Source: Puniceicoccales bacterium
GTDB lineage: Bacteria > Verrucomicrobiota > Verrucomicrobiia > Opitutales > LL51
Direction: 5' to 3'
NCBI GenBank assembly: GCA_031259665.1
Contig: JAIRLD010000077.1
Span: 1-7,680, forward strand
DNA length: 7,680 nt
Shown in pieces: positions 1-6,011 of this stretch (the first letter of the stretch is position 1; the number at the start of each line of letters is the position of its first letter). The position numbers were made by a program, and so were the translations under genes. Below the pieces are notes generated by a model. That model worked only from the letters and a program-made list of their open reading frames with translations, ran no database searches and was not told the DNA's origin.

Positions 1-35
1 TCCTTGCGGGAGTCCAGAGGACAGAGCCCTCTGGT
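1..35 (+). repeat. Palindromic intergenic repeat, left copy
   Basis: This short element upstream of lpxI contains a perfect 7-bp inverted repeat, CCAGAGG (14-20) and CCTCTGG (28-34), around a 7-base loop. Its first 12 bases (TCCTTGCGGGAG) are identical to the reverse complement of 7581-7592, and CCAGA follows in both, so a second copy lies in inverted orientation at the other end of the window. The shared core GGAGTCCA...GAGCC.TCTGGT is visible in both. It looks like a dispersed, non-coding palindromic repeat. It may be cut by the window edge. It could also serve as a transcription terminator for a gene to the left, but no clean T-run follows the hairpin. Confidence 0.6.
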
Positions 36-72
36 AAACTTTTGGCTTTATTTTTGGAAAAGTGATTGTTGA

Positions 73-912
73 ATGGGAAGGAGGATGGAGTTATTTTTGC
101 CGAGAGACTTTGAAAAGGAAGGTACCGTTCTAGCGATCATTGCTGGGAGGGGGGAGTATCCCATGCTTTTAGCGAATCGGGTAAGGACACAGGGGGTGCG
201 ATGTAATTTGATTGCTTTGGAGGGGGAAACGGATTCGGAATTATTCGAACAATTTTCTGAAGAAAATAGGGAAAAGGTTCACATTGGGCAATTGGGCAAG
301 GTACTAAAGATTCTTAAAAAATTTGGAACGACGGACGTCATTTTAGCGGGGCAGGTTAAGCCGATTCGACTTTTTGGTGATTTACGTCCCGATTGGCGGG
401 CACTTTGTTTACTGCGGAAGATTCGGGAGCGCAATGCGGATACTATTTTTTCGACCGTCTGCGATCAGATTGAGGGAGTAGGCATACGTGTTTTAGATGC
501 GCGCAGTTTTATGGAAACGGACGTAGTAATTCGGTCGAAAAAGTTTCCTTTGAGGCGACATATTGTGGAGCATGGGATTTACATTGCGTCGGAGATTGCC
601 CGTTTAGACATTGGGCAGAGCGTGATCGTGAAGAATGGCACGGTACTTTGTGTTGAGGGGTTTGATGGGACAGACGCGATGATTCGTCATGCGCAAACCT
701 TGGGACTCAGCGGTATGCTTTTCGTAAAAGCTTCAAAGCCGCACCATGATTTTCGCTTTGACGTACCGGTTTTCGGCATTCAGACTTTAGCGTTAATGAA
801 GGAATCGGGCATTCAATTTGCGGCACTTGAGGCGGAGCGGACGCTTATTTTAAATCGAGACGTGGTTTTACGACGTGCAGAAGAGTTAGGTATTAAAATT
901 TTTGGATATTGA
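73..912 (+). CDS. lpxI: UDP-2,3-diacylglucosamine diphosphatase LpxI (lipid A biosynthesis)
   Basis: LpxI hydrolyses UDP-2,3-diacylglucosamine to lipid X and UMP, the fourth step of the Raetz lipid A pathway, and stands in for LpxH in many bacteria lacking that enzyme. The 279-residue length fits the family. The N-terminal domain opens with the typical glycine-rich strand-turn at residues 18-33 (VLAIIAGRGEYPMLLA). The C-terminal domain carries VEGFDGTDAM (194-203), matching the family VExxxGTD motif, and RFDVPVFGIQT (228-238), where D230 is the likely counterpart of the catalytically essential Asp225 of Caulobacter LpxI. The start is uncertain: ATG at 73, ATG at 85 (residue 5) and TTG at 97 are in frame. 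GGAAGGAGG lies at 76-84 inside the first codons, so a later start is quite possible, and family similarity begins only near residue 17. The stop abuts the start of the next gene, so the two are surely co-transcribed. Recognition is by motif; no alignment was run. Confidence 0.93.
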   Translation: MGRRMELFLPRDFEKEGTVLAIIAGRGEYPMLLANRVRTQGVRCNLIALEGETDSELFEQFSEENREKVHIGQLGKVLKILKKFGTTDVILAGQVKPIRLFGDLRPDWRALCLLRKIRERNADTIFSTVCDQIEGVGIRVLDARSFMETDVVIRSKKFPLRRHIVEHGIYIASEIARLDIGQSVIVKNGTVLCVEGFDGTDAMIRHAQTLGLSGMLFVKASKPHHDFRFDVPVFGIQTLALMKESGIQFAALEAERTLILNRDVVLRRAEELGIKIFGY

Positions 913-2133
913 ATGAACTGGTCTACGTACTTAGCTTTGAAGCATTTATTTCCCAGCGGTCGGAAATTGACATTTTTCACCCTAATGTCGATTTTAGGCG
1001 TTGCGTTAGGGGTAGCGGTTTTAGTGGTGGTACTGAGTGTGATGAATGGATTTCAGGCGGAGATTCGGCGCAATTTAGTTCGCGTACAGGGCGAAATCCG
1101 AGTGGAATATCCGGGATTTATTGAAGATTTACCGGCATTTGAGAAAAAAATGCAGACTTTTGATGAAATCGAAGCGATTGCACCTTACGGGTGTGGTGTG
1201 GTGATGTTGCTCCATAGGGATCGACCGGTATTTCCGTTTGCCAAGGGGATTACGGAGGATGAGGCGAAGGTAACGGGGGTTAGTGAATCATTAAAGTTTT
1301 GTTCGTTGGGTGATTTGGACGATGATCGCATTATTTTAGGTGAGCAATTGGCGATACAACTGGGGATTCGTTTAGGCGATCGGGTGGAGTTGTATTCACC
1401 GTTGGCGTTGGAAGCGCTGCAAAATGATGACATTATTTTTCCGCGGGAGGTGGAGGTGGTAGGATTTTTTGAGGCCAACGACTACGACAGAAATGCGTTT
1501 TTATGTTCATTGGGGCGCATGCAAGATCTCTATGCTTTGGGAGAGGGGGCCCATGGGTTTACCATTAAGGTAAAGCCGGGGTATTCCGTTGAAAAATTTG
1601 CCGAAAAGTTGCAGGCACAATTAGGTTCGGAGTACCGTGTAACGGATTGGATTCACAGTAATAGCGACCTATTATTTGCGTTACGTTGGGAGAAGACGAT
1701 GATGTTTTTCGTGTTACTGTTTATTCTTTTGGTGGCGTCGTTTTCGATTTCGAGTATGCTGATTACGAATGTGGTACGGAAGACGCGTGAGATTGGCGCC
1801 GTGATTGCGATGGGAGGGAATCGTTGGGGGATTGCCCGATGTTTTTGTTTACAGGGATTTTTCGTTGGGATTTGCGGAATATTTTTAGGCATTGGAGGAG
1901 GTATGGCCGTATTGTATTACCGCGATGGTATTATCAATATTGTGGATAAAATATCCACTGGAAGTAATGCGCAAAACTACTTATCGCAGTTCACGCATCT
2001 TCCGGTAGATTTTGCTATAAACGACTTTATTTTTATCGGGTTATTTTCGCTTTTGGTTTGCATTTTTTCTGGGATTATTCCGGGGTTGAAAGCGGCCCGT
2101 ATTTATCCTGCGGATGCCTTACGCGGTGAATAA
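913..2133 (+). CDS. lolC: LolC/LolE-type lipoprotein-releasing ABC transporter permease
   Basis: This is an inner-membrane permease of the Lol system, which extracts outer-membrane lipoproteins from the inner membrane and passes them to LolA using ATP hydrolysis by LolD. The 406 residues have the classic MacB/FtsX-type plan: one N-terminal transmembrane helix (about 21-44) with the LolC/E signature SILGVALGVAVLVVVLSVMNGF, a periplasmic domain of about 215 residues, then three helices (about 262-286, 312-336 and 371-393). KTREIGAVIAMGGNRWGIA (290-308) is the cytoplasmic coupling segment that contacts the ATPase, and the tail PGLKAARIYPADALRGE is typical of the family. LolC and LolE cannot be told apart here, and a single permease may form a homodimer. 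ATG at 913 directly follows the lpxI TGA; only a weak GGA lies upstream, so translation is probably coupled. No lolD ATPase gene follows, since the next gene is convergent. The last 15 bases overlap the 3' end of that gene. Confidence 0.94.
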   Translation: MNWSTYLALKHLFPSGRKLTFFTLMSILGVALGVAVLVVVLSVMNGFQAEIRRNLVRVQGEIRVEYPGFIEDLPAFEKKMQTFDEIEAIAPYGCGVVMLLHRDRPVFPFAKGITEDEAKVTGVSESLKFCSLGDLDDDRIILGEQLAIQLGIRLGDRVELYSPLALEALQNDDIIFPREVEVVGFFEANDYDRNAFLCSLGRMQDLYALGEGAHGFTIKVKPGYSVEKFAEKLQAQLGSEYRVTDWIHSNSDLLFALRWEKTMMFFVLLFILLVASFSISSMLITNVVRKTREIGAVIAMGGNRWGIARCFCLQGFFVGICGIFLGIGGGMAVLYYRDGIINIVDKISTGSNAQNYLSQFTHLPVDFAINDFIFIGLFSLLVCIFSGIIPGLKAARIYPADALRGE

Positions 2134-3372
2134 CGCAGTCAATAAATTTAACAATATTTTTCTAATCTGTTCCAGTTCTTCATTGGTATATGAAAACGTT
2201 TCGGGATCATCTAGAATCTCTTTGAGATCTAAATTTTTGATTTTTTCTATCCATGAGGCATCGATTAGTCCAGGAAGAATTCCTTTTTTTGTTCCAAAGA
2301 GATATTTCGTCGTTAACTCGATGAGGGTTTCAAAGTCCTTTCGTGATGAGAATTGCCGTCCACATGTAGCCTGATCGAGATCGATGAGAGACATTCGAGT
2401 GTAATCATTGCCGACAATGAGGAAATTGCCGGGATGCGAATCGTTGTGTGCAATTCTATTGGCATGTAAGAATTGTATCAATCTAATTATGTTCAGAATC
2501 ATATCTATTCTCTCTCTTGCTTGACCAAAATTTATACCTGGAAAAAGCGTTTTTCGAGATATTGGAGCGCCATCATCGGAGCCAAAGTCAGGTACAGGAA
2601 CATCACCGGACAATTGTTTTGCAGTGGAGAAAGAAAAATATGGTGTTCGGTCGACATAGACAATATCATGTAAAGATATGGCATTTAGAATTGCTAGGCT
2701 TACAATATAATCGCCGCAGTCGATTGGTGCCACAAGATTAATTAGGAAATCAAATTCCGCTAGCATTCTATCTAAATTGCGTCCGTTATCTAAAAAAGCA
2801 TCAACAACTGCCTGACGAGTTTGAGCTCCTGCTTCGGCTTCATTTCTAGCATTCTGATAGGATACTCTTAGAGAACTACCCCGTAATCCCATACAGTTTT
2901 TGGGTTTTAAAATGTAAGTTTCATTTTGGAACTTTCCTTTTTTCATGTTTCGACAACTCCCCGATTGAGGATTAAAATCAGCCAACGAATCGCCAAAAAT
3001 TTCTTGGATTGATGTTTTTCCCGAGCGAGCAATATGCCAAGCTAATCCAAATCCCAAATAAGGAAATGCTCCGTCAATGGCTTGTACTTCTGCTTCCGTA
3101 AACAGGTCGATCCACGTTTCTGTTACATGTGGTACAGGCATTGTTTCGGGTAGCCTTAAAGATCTGTTGAGCGAAAAATCTAAGGATTCAAATATCTCAG
3201 GTGGCACTAAAGTTTCGGCTGGCCTCCGGGACGAATTCTGGCCGTCAATCAATGTTTCCAGCGCCAAAGGTTCAGATGGCACTAAAATATTTAAGGTCCC
3301 AAATGTTGTCCCTAAAGTGGCGCGAATAGACAATAGTATCCCCGCAATCAAAATGGTTTTTGTCTTTAACAT
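2119..3372 (-). CDS. Exported protein-kinase-like protein
   Basis: The 417-residue product has a Sec-type signal peptide at its start: basic MLKTK, a hydrophobic stretch ILIAGILLSI, and probable cleavage near residues 20-25. The C-terminal half reads as a protein-kinase-like fold. A candidate ATP-binding lysine is K156 in YILKPK, with a possible helix-C glutamate at 178 or 180 (NEAEAG). The catalytic loop is HNDSHPGN (309-316), giving the HxDxxxxN pattern with D311 and N316. The metal-binding aspartate is D331 in LIDLD, in place of DFG as in ABC1/RIO-like and aminoglycoside-type kinases. SSRKDFETLIELTTKYLFG (342-360) resembles helix F. Residues 26-110 match nothing I know. Four cysteines (140, 159, 219, 337) lie outside the signal peptide and could form disulfides. 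Substrate and family are unknown; pseudokinase or small-molecule kinase activity is possible. No Shine-Dalgarno sequence precedes the ATG. The gene is more AT-rich than lolC and lies 99 bp downstream of the secretion ATPase on the same strand. Confidence 0.82.
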   Translation of the reverse strand: MLKTKTILIAGILLSIRATLGTTFGTLNILVPSEPLALETLIDGQNSSRRPAETLVPPEIFESLDFSLNRSLRLPETMPVPHVTETWIDLFTEAEVQAIDGAFPYLGFGLAWHIARSGKTSIQEIFGDSLADFNPQSGSCRNMKKGKFQNETYILKPKNCMGLRGSSLRVSYQNARNEAEAGAQTRQAVVDAFLDNGRNLDRMLAEFDFLINLVAPIDCGDYIVSLAILNAISLHDIVYVDRTPYFSFSTAKQLSGDVPVPDFGSDDGAPISRKTLFPGINFGQARERIDMILNIIRLIQFLHANRIAHNDSHPGNFLIVGNDYTRMSLIDLDQATCGRQFSSRKDFETLIELTTKYLFGTKKGILPGLIDASWIEKIKNLDLKEILDDPETFSYTNEELEQIRKILLNLLTALFTA

Positions 3373-3433
3373 AATGAAAATGTTTTATTTCCCACTTGTT
3401 CCTTTGGCAAGTTATTTTTAATGCGAAAATGGA

Positions 3434-3439
3434 ATTATA
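3434..3439 (-). promoter_or_regulatory. Possible -10 box for the kinase-like gene
   Basis: Read on the minus strand, the 99-bp gap between the ATPase gene and the kinase-like gene contains a perfect TATAAT at 3439-3434, about 60 bases ahead of the kinase ATG. The hexamer 17 bases upstream (CCAATA) is a poor -35, and the gap is AT-rich, so a chance match is possible. If real, the kinase gene can be expressed independently of the upstream lipoprotein-ATPase pair, with a leader of about 55 bases. Confidence 0.35.
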
Positions 3440-3471
3440 ACAAAAACTTATAGTCTTATTGGGATAGAAAA

Positions 3472-4758
3472 TTAATTCATTTCGGCAAGAAGGGCCAATA
3501 AAGCTTCCTGACCCATTTCGCCCTGTACGTAGTGCTCTAGGGCGATTTCCCGTAGCGTTTCCATCCCTTCTTCGCGTGCCTGTTGGCGAATTTCGTCTTC
3601 GTCGCTTTTTTGATCGATCAACTTCTGGATCGCATCGCTTACCGGTAAGATTTCCATCACCGCTTGACGTCCTTTGTATCCCGTGTTTAAGCAATGCGTA
3701 CAGCCAACCGATTCGCTCACTTTCACACCTTCTGGTATGGGAAATTCGGGTGCTATCTCTTTTAAAAATTCTGCATGGAACACGCCCTCTTTGGCACAAA
3801 GGGGACATAATTTTCGTACGAGCCGTTGGGATAAAACACCCCGCAGTGTCGCCGCAACAAGGTAGGATGGTACGCCCAAATCCAGTAACCGCGTGATCGC
3901 ATTGATCGTATCTTTCGCATGGACCGTACTCAAAACGAGGTGGCCCGTTAGTGCTGCCCGAATCGCAATTTCCGCCGTCTCCTTATCGCGAATCTCGCCG
4001 ACAAGAATAATATTGGGTGCTTGGCGTAGCATCGATCGCAACGCTGTTGCAAAGGTCATACCAATCGTTTCGTTGACCGAAACTTGATTGATACCCGAAA
4101 GCTGATACTCTACGGGATCTTCTACGGTAATGACTTTGCGTTCCGGTGAGGAAATTTTTTTAATAATGGAGTATAGCGTAGTCGATTTCCCGGAACCGGT
4201 TGGACCAGCGACGACGATAATCCCGTTTTGGATAGAGACCAGGTTGCTCAATTTTTCGACATCTTTATCACGGGCACCAAGTTTTTGTAGCGAGAAATTT
4301 TCGCCGTCACTGCGTAGGAGACGCATCACCATGCATTCCCCGAAATATCCGGGTAAAACGGATACGCGTACGTCGAATTTTTTATCGCCGTTGATCAGCG
4401 AAAAACGTCCATCCTGGGGAACGCGTTTTTCGTCGATTTTCAATTTGGAGAGAATTTTTACACGTGTGACGAGACCACTATGGAGATTGGCGGGCAATTT
4501 TTTTATGGTTTGCAGTTTACCGTCGATGCGGTAGCGTATTTTGACATAGGTTCGATAGCGTTCGAAGTGGACATCGGAGGCCTCCATTTCGACAGCTTTT
4601 TGGATCCAGAAGTCGAGAAATTCTTCTGTGGAGCTATTTTTTTTAGAGGCACCTGTGGCAACGGTATTGCCTTCGTCATCCCGATCGGCATAAGCTTCTT
4701 GTATTTTTTCTTCCGGGAGCTTCGAATGTTTACGAAATAGTGAGCGAAACAGGGACAT
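3472..4758 (-). CDS. GspE/PilB-family type II secretion / type IV pilus assembly ATPase
   Basis: This is the cytoplasmic hexameric ATPase that powers pilin or pseudopilin polymerisation in a type IV pilus or type II secretion machine. All family signatures are present: the N2 domain with SDVHFE (61-66) and RYRIDG (75-80), Walker A GPTGSGKS (185-192), the Asp box ITVEDPVEY (210-218), Walker B IILVGEIRDKETAE (250-263), and the His box GHLVLSTVHAKD (272-283). The zinc-binding tetracysteine CPLC...CTHC (C318, C321, C353, C356) marks GspE/PilB assembly ATPases rather than PilT retraction ATPases. At 428 residues it is short. The N1 (MshEN-like) domain is absent, replaced by about 45 polar, probably disordered residues. 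GspE and PilB cannot be separated from sequence alone. The ATG lies 3 bp after the stop of the lipoprotein gene, with only a weak purine run upstream, so translational coupling is likely. No other secretion or pilus gene is in the window. Confidence 0.95.
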   Translation of the reverse strand: MSLFRSLFRKHSKLPEEKIQEAYADRDDEGNTVATGASKKNSSTEEFLDFWIQKAVEMEASDVHFERYRTYVKIRYRIDGKLQTIKKLPANLHSGLVTRVKILSKLKIDEKRVPQDGRFSLINGDKKFDVRVSVLPGYFGECMVMRLLRSDGENFSLQKLGARDKDVEKLSNLVSIQNGIIVVAGPTGSGKSTTLYSIIKKISSPERKVITVEDPVEYQLSGINQVSVNETIGMTFATALRSMLRQAPNIILVGEIRDKETAEIAIRAALTGHLVLSTVHAKDTINAITRLLDLGVPSYLVAATLRGVLSQRLVRKLCPLCAKEGVFHAEFLKEIAPEFPIPEGVKVSESVGCTHCLNTGYKGRQAVMEILPVSDAIQKLIDQKSDEDEIRQQAREEGMETLREIALEHYVQGEMGQEALLALLAEMN

Positions 4759-4761
4759 TGT

Positions 4762-5250
4762 TCAATTTTTCTTTAATTTTTTGAGTTTTACGATTGTATC
4801 GTTGACATCTTTCGCCAATTGATCCAACTCATGGTCTTCCATTTCGGGGAAAATCGCGAAGGTACCGTCTAAAGTGGTATTCCGAATGGGCAGAGATAAG
4901 CCGAGGGCTTTTCCATTGAAAACGAAAACAATTTTTCGGCCTACCCCATCGACGGATAGCTTATAAATTTCGATGGCAGCTCGTTGCGTGAGTTGAAAAA
5001 TGAGACATTTACCGAAGTTAGATTGGGCAATACGTACCGATTCTACATCATTGGCGAGCAGTATTGGCTGGGAGCAAATATTAATACTTAAGTGGCTGAT
5101 TGGCATAGTTGCCGTCGATGACCAAAGAAAGTTGTCCATATCCGATTTTTGCTCGATAAAGAATTGGAAATCGGATTTAGGTAAATCCTTTGCCGTCCTA
5201 CATCCTCCTAAAAGCAACCCCACCATTAGTAATCCCATTCGGTATTCCAT
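4762..5250 (-). CDS. Small lipoprotein with a SecD P1-head-like domain
   Basis: The N-terminus MEYRMGLLMVGLLLGGC is a lipoprotein signal peptide with lipobox LGGC, predicting cleavage before C17 and lipid anchoring; R18 does not suggest inner-membrane retention. Residues 50-150 resemble the head subdomain of the large periplasmic P1 domain of SecD/SecDF. Matching elements are SQPILLANDVESVRI (60-74), CLIFQLTQRAAIEIYKL (82-98), VGRKIVFVFNGKAL (103-116), and a LDGTFAIF strand followed by a Leu-rich helix (127-150). None of SecD's transmembrane region is present. The similarity was judged by eye and needs a profile search. The tail KLKKLKKN is strongly basic. Two starts are possible: ATG at 5250 or at 5238, the latter preceded by GGAA at 6-base spacing. 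The gene lies immediately upstream of the ATPase gene and is probably transcribed with it, so a role in assembling or anchoring the same machine is a reasonable inference, not shown. Confidence 0.78.
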   Translation of the reverse strand: MEYRMGLLMVGLLLGGCRTAKDLPKSDFQFFIEQKSDMDNFLWSSTATMPISHLSINICSQPILLANDVESVRIAQSNFGKCLIFQLTQRAAIEIYKLSVDGVGRKIVFVFNGKALGLSLPIRNTTLDGTFAIFPEMEDHELDQLAKDVNDTIVKLKKLKKN

Positions 5251-5272
5251 GGAAAATACACTAAAGACTTTT

Positions 5273-5295
5273 CAAAAAAAGGAAATCTTTTTTTG
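5273..5295. repeat. A/T-rich perfect inverted repeat in the divergent intergenic region
   Basis: CAAAAAAAG (5273-5281) and CTTTTTTTG (5287-5295) form a perfect 9-bp inverted repeat around the 5-base loop GAAAT. It sits 23 bp ahead of the longer lipoprotein start (minus strand) and about 75 bp ahead of the plus-strand gene at 5370. It may fall in the leader of the lipoprotein mRNA, or simply reflect A/T tracts typical of promoter DNA. Confidence 0.5.
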
Positions 5296-5334
5296 TAATA
5301 ATTACTTAAAATATCAATTTTTTGGATTAATGTA

Positions 5335-5340
5335 TTGACA
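5335..5340 (+). promoter_or_regulatory. Possible -35 box (TTGACA) for the 5370-6980 gene pair
   Basis: A perfect TTGACA lies in the 119-bp divergent intergenic region. No convincing -10 follows at 16-18 bp; the sequence there is around TGAATTCTAT (5357-5366). If it is used, transcription would start near 5370, at or just past the first ATG of the downstream gene. That would favour the internal ATG at 5415, which has a strong Shine-Dalgarno. The promoter for the lipoprotein operon must also lie in this region on the minus strand, but no clear box was identified. Confidence 0.35.
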
Positions 5341-5369
5341 GCCGACAAAATTGCAATGAATTCTATTCC

Positions 5370-6011
5370 ATGATTACAAAAAAAATTCTTGGAATTATTT
5401 TAGGAGGAGTGTTAATGGGGGAAAATAGTTGTAATGCTCAGCCTGTACGCATAGAAATTGTCCCAGGGAAGCCGTCCATTGAATATACATCTTTGGGATC
5501 TCTCAAAGAGGCCAAAACTTTTGCAATAAATTTGAGTAGGGCAAAAGAAAGCCAAATAGGAGTAGATTCGGAAAAGAAAATCGAGACTGCTGTAAAGATC
5601 GTTTTGGGGAATACTATAAGAGCATGGGTTCCTGAATTTGATATTGAAGCGGGAAATTTTTCTGAGATTCCTGATGAGCGAAAGCCAATGTTAGCTGCTT
5701 TTTTATGGGAAATACAAGAATTGCTCTTCATGTGTAGCATGGATATGGCCTTATATTGTTTAAACAAACTCGATGAAATTGCACCCAATGCTTTCGCAAA
5801 AGCGAGGCTTTTACTTTTGTCTCAATGTGAAAATGCTGATCCTTTTGTTCCACTCGCTACGGCCGATTGGAATATCGTAGGAGACGCTATATTGATGCTA
5901 AAAGAAGAGAAAAATGGATATTCTAGAGATGCGAAAGATTTTTTAGAGCGGTTAAAAAGTTCAGGCAATTATAATGCTTTATTGGGAAATTGGGCAAGGG
6001 ACGCAGACTAA
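5370..6011 (+). CDS. Exported hypothetical protein, partner of the MBL hydrolase
   Basis: I do not recognise this 213-residue protein. From ATG 5370 it begins with a likely Sec signal peptide: MITKK, hydrophobic ILGIILGGVLMG, then a polar region with candidate cleavage after NA (22-23). The mature part is mixed alpha/beta, with a mostly helical stretch about 105-153 (KPMLAAFLWEIQELLFMCSM onward) and a helical C-terminus. Cysteines are at 21, 122, 130 and 153. No lipobox, catalytic motif or internal repeat is evident. The start is ambiguous: ATG 5370 has no Shine-Dalgarno, whereas in-frame ATG 5415 has AGGAGGAG at 5402-5409 with 5-base spacing, but that start would delete the signal peptide and leave 198 residues. 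I favour 5370 because the signal peptide is so typical. The stop abuts the next ATG (TAA then ATG), so the two genes form a unit. The gene is conspicuously AT-rich. Confidence 0.75.
   Translation: MITKKILGIILGGVLMGENSCNAQPVRIEIVPGKPSIEYTSLGSLKEAKTFAINLSRAKESQIGVDSEKKIETAVKIVLGNTIRAWVPEFDIEAGNFSEIPDERKPMLAAFLWEIQELLFMCSMDMALYCLNKLDEIAPNAFAKARLLLLSQCENADPFVPLATADWNIVGDAILMLKEEKNGYSRDAKDFLERLKSSGNYNALLGNWARDAD
5402..5409 (+). promoter_or_regulatory. Strong Shine-Dalgarno-like site inside the signal-peptide codons
   Basis: AGGAGGAG lies 5 bases ahead of the in-frame ATG at 5415. It could initiate a shorter, cytoplasmic form of the hypothetical protein, or be only the coding sequence for Gly-Gly-Val in the signal peptide. 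It is one of the few consensus ribosome-binding sites in the window. Confidence 0.4.

Noticed and set aside
14..34. The hairpin at the window start as an intrinsic terminator of an upstream gene.
   Set aside because: There is no uninterrupted T-run after the stem, and the same sequence family recurs near 7554-7592, so a dispersed repeat explains it better.
3272..3808. A 178-codon minus-strand reading frame spanning the ATPase/kinase gap.
   Set aside because: It overlaps the 3' part of the ATPase gene and the start of the kinase gene in another frame, is very Arg/Ser-rich and matches no family. It is a shadow frame.
4130..4534. Plus-strand open frames opposite the ATPase gene.
   Set aside because: They lie antisense to well-conserved Walker and N2 motifs and show no protein-like features of their own.
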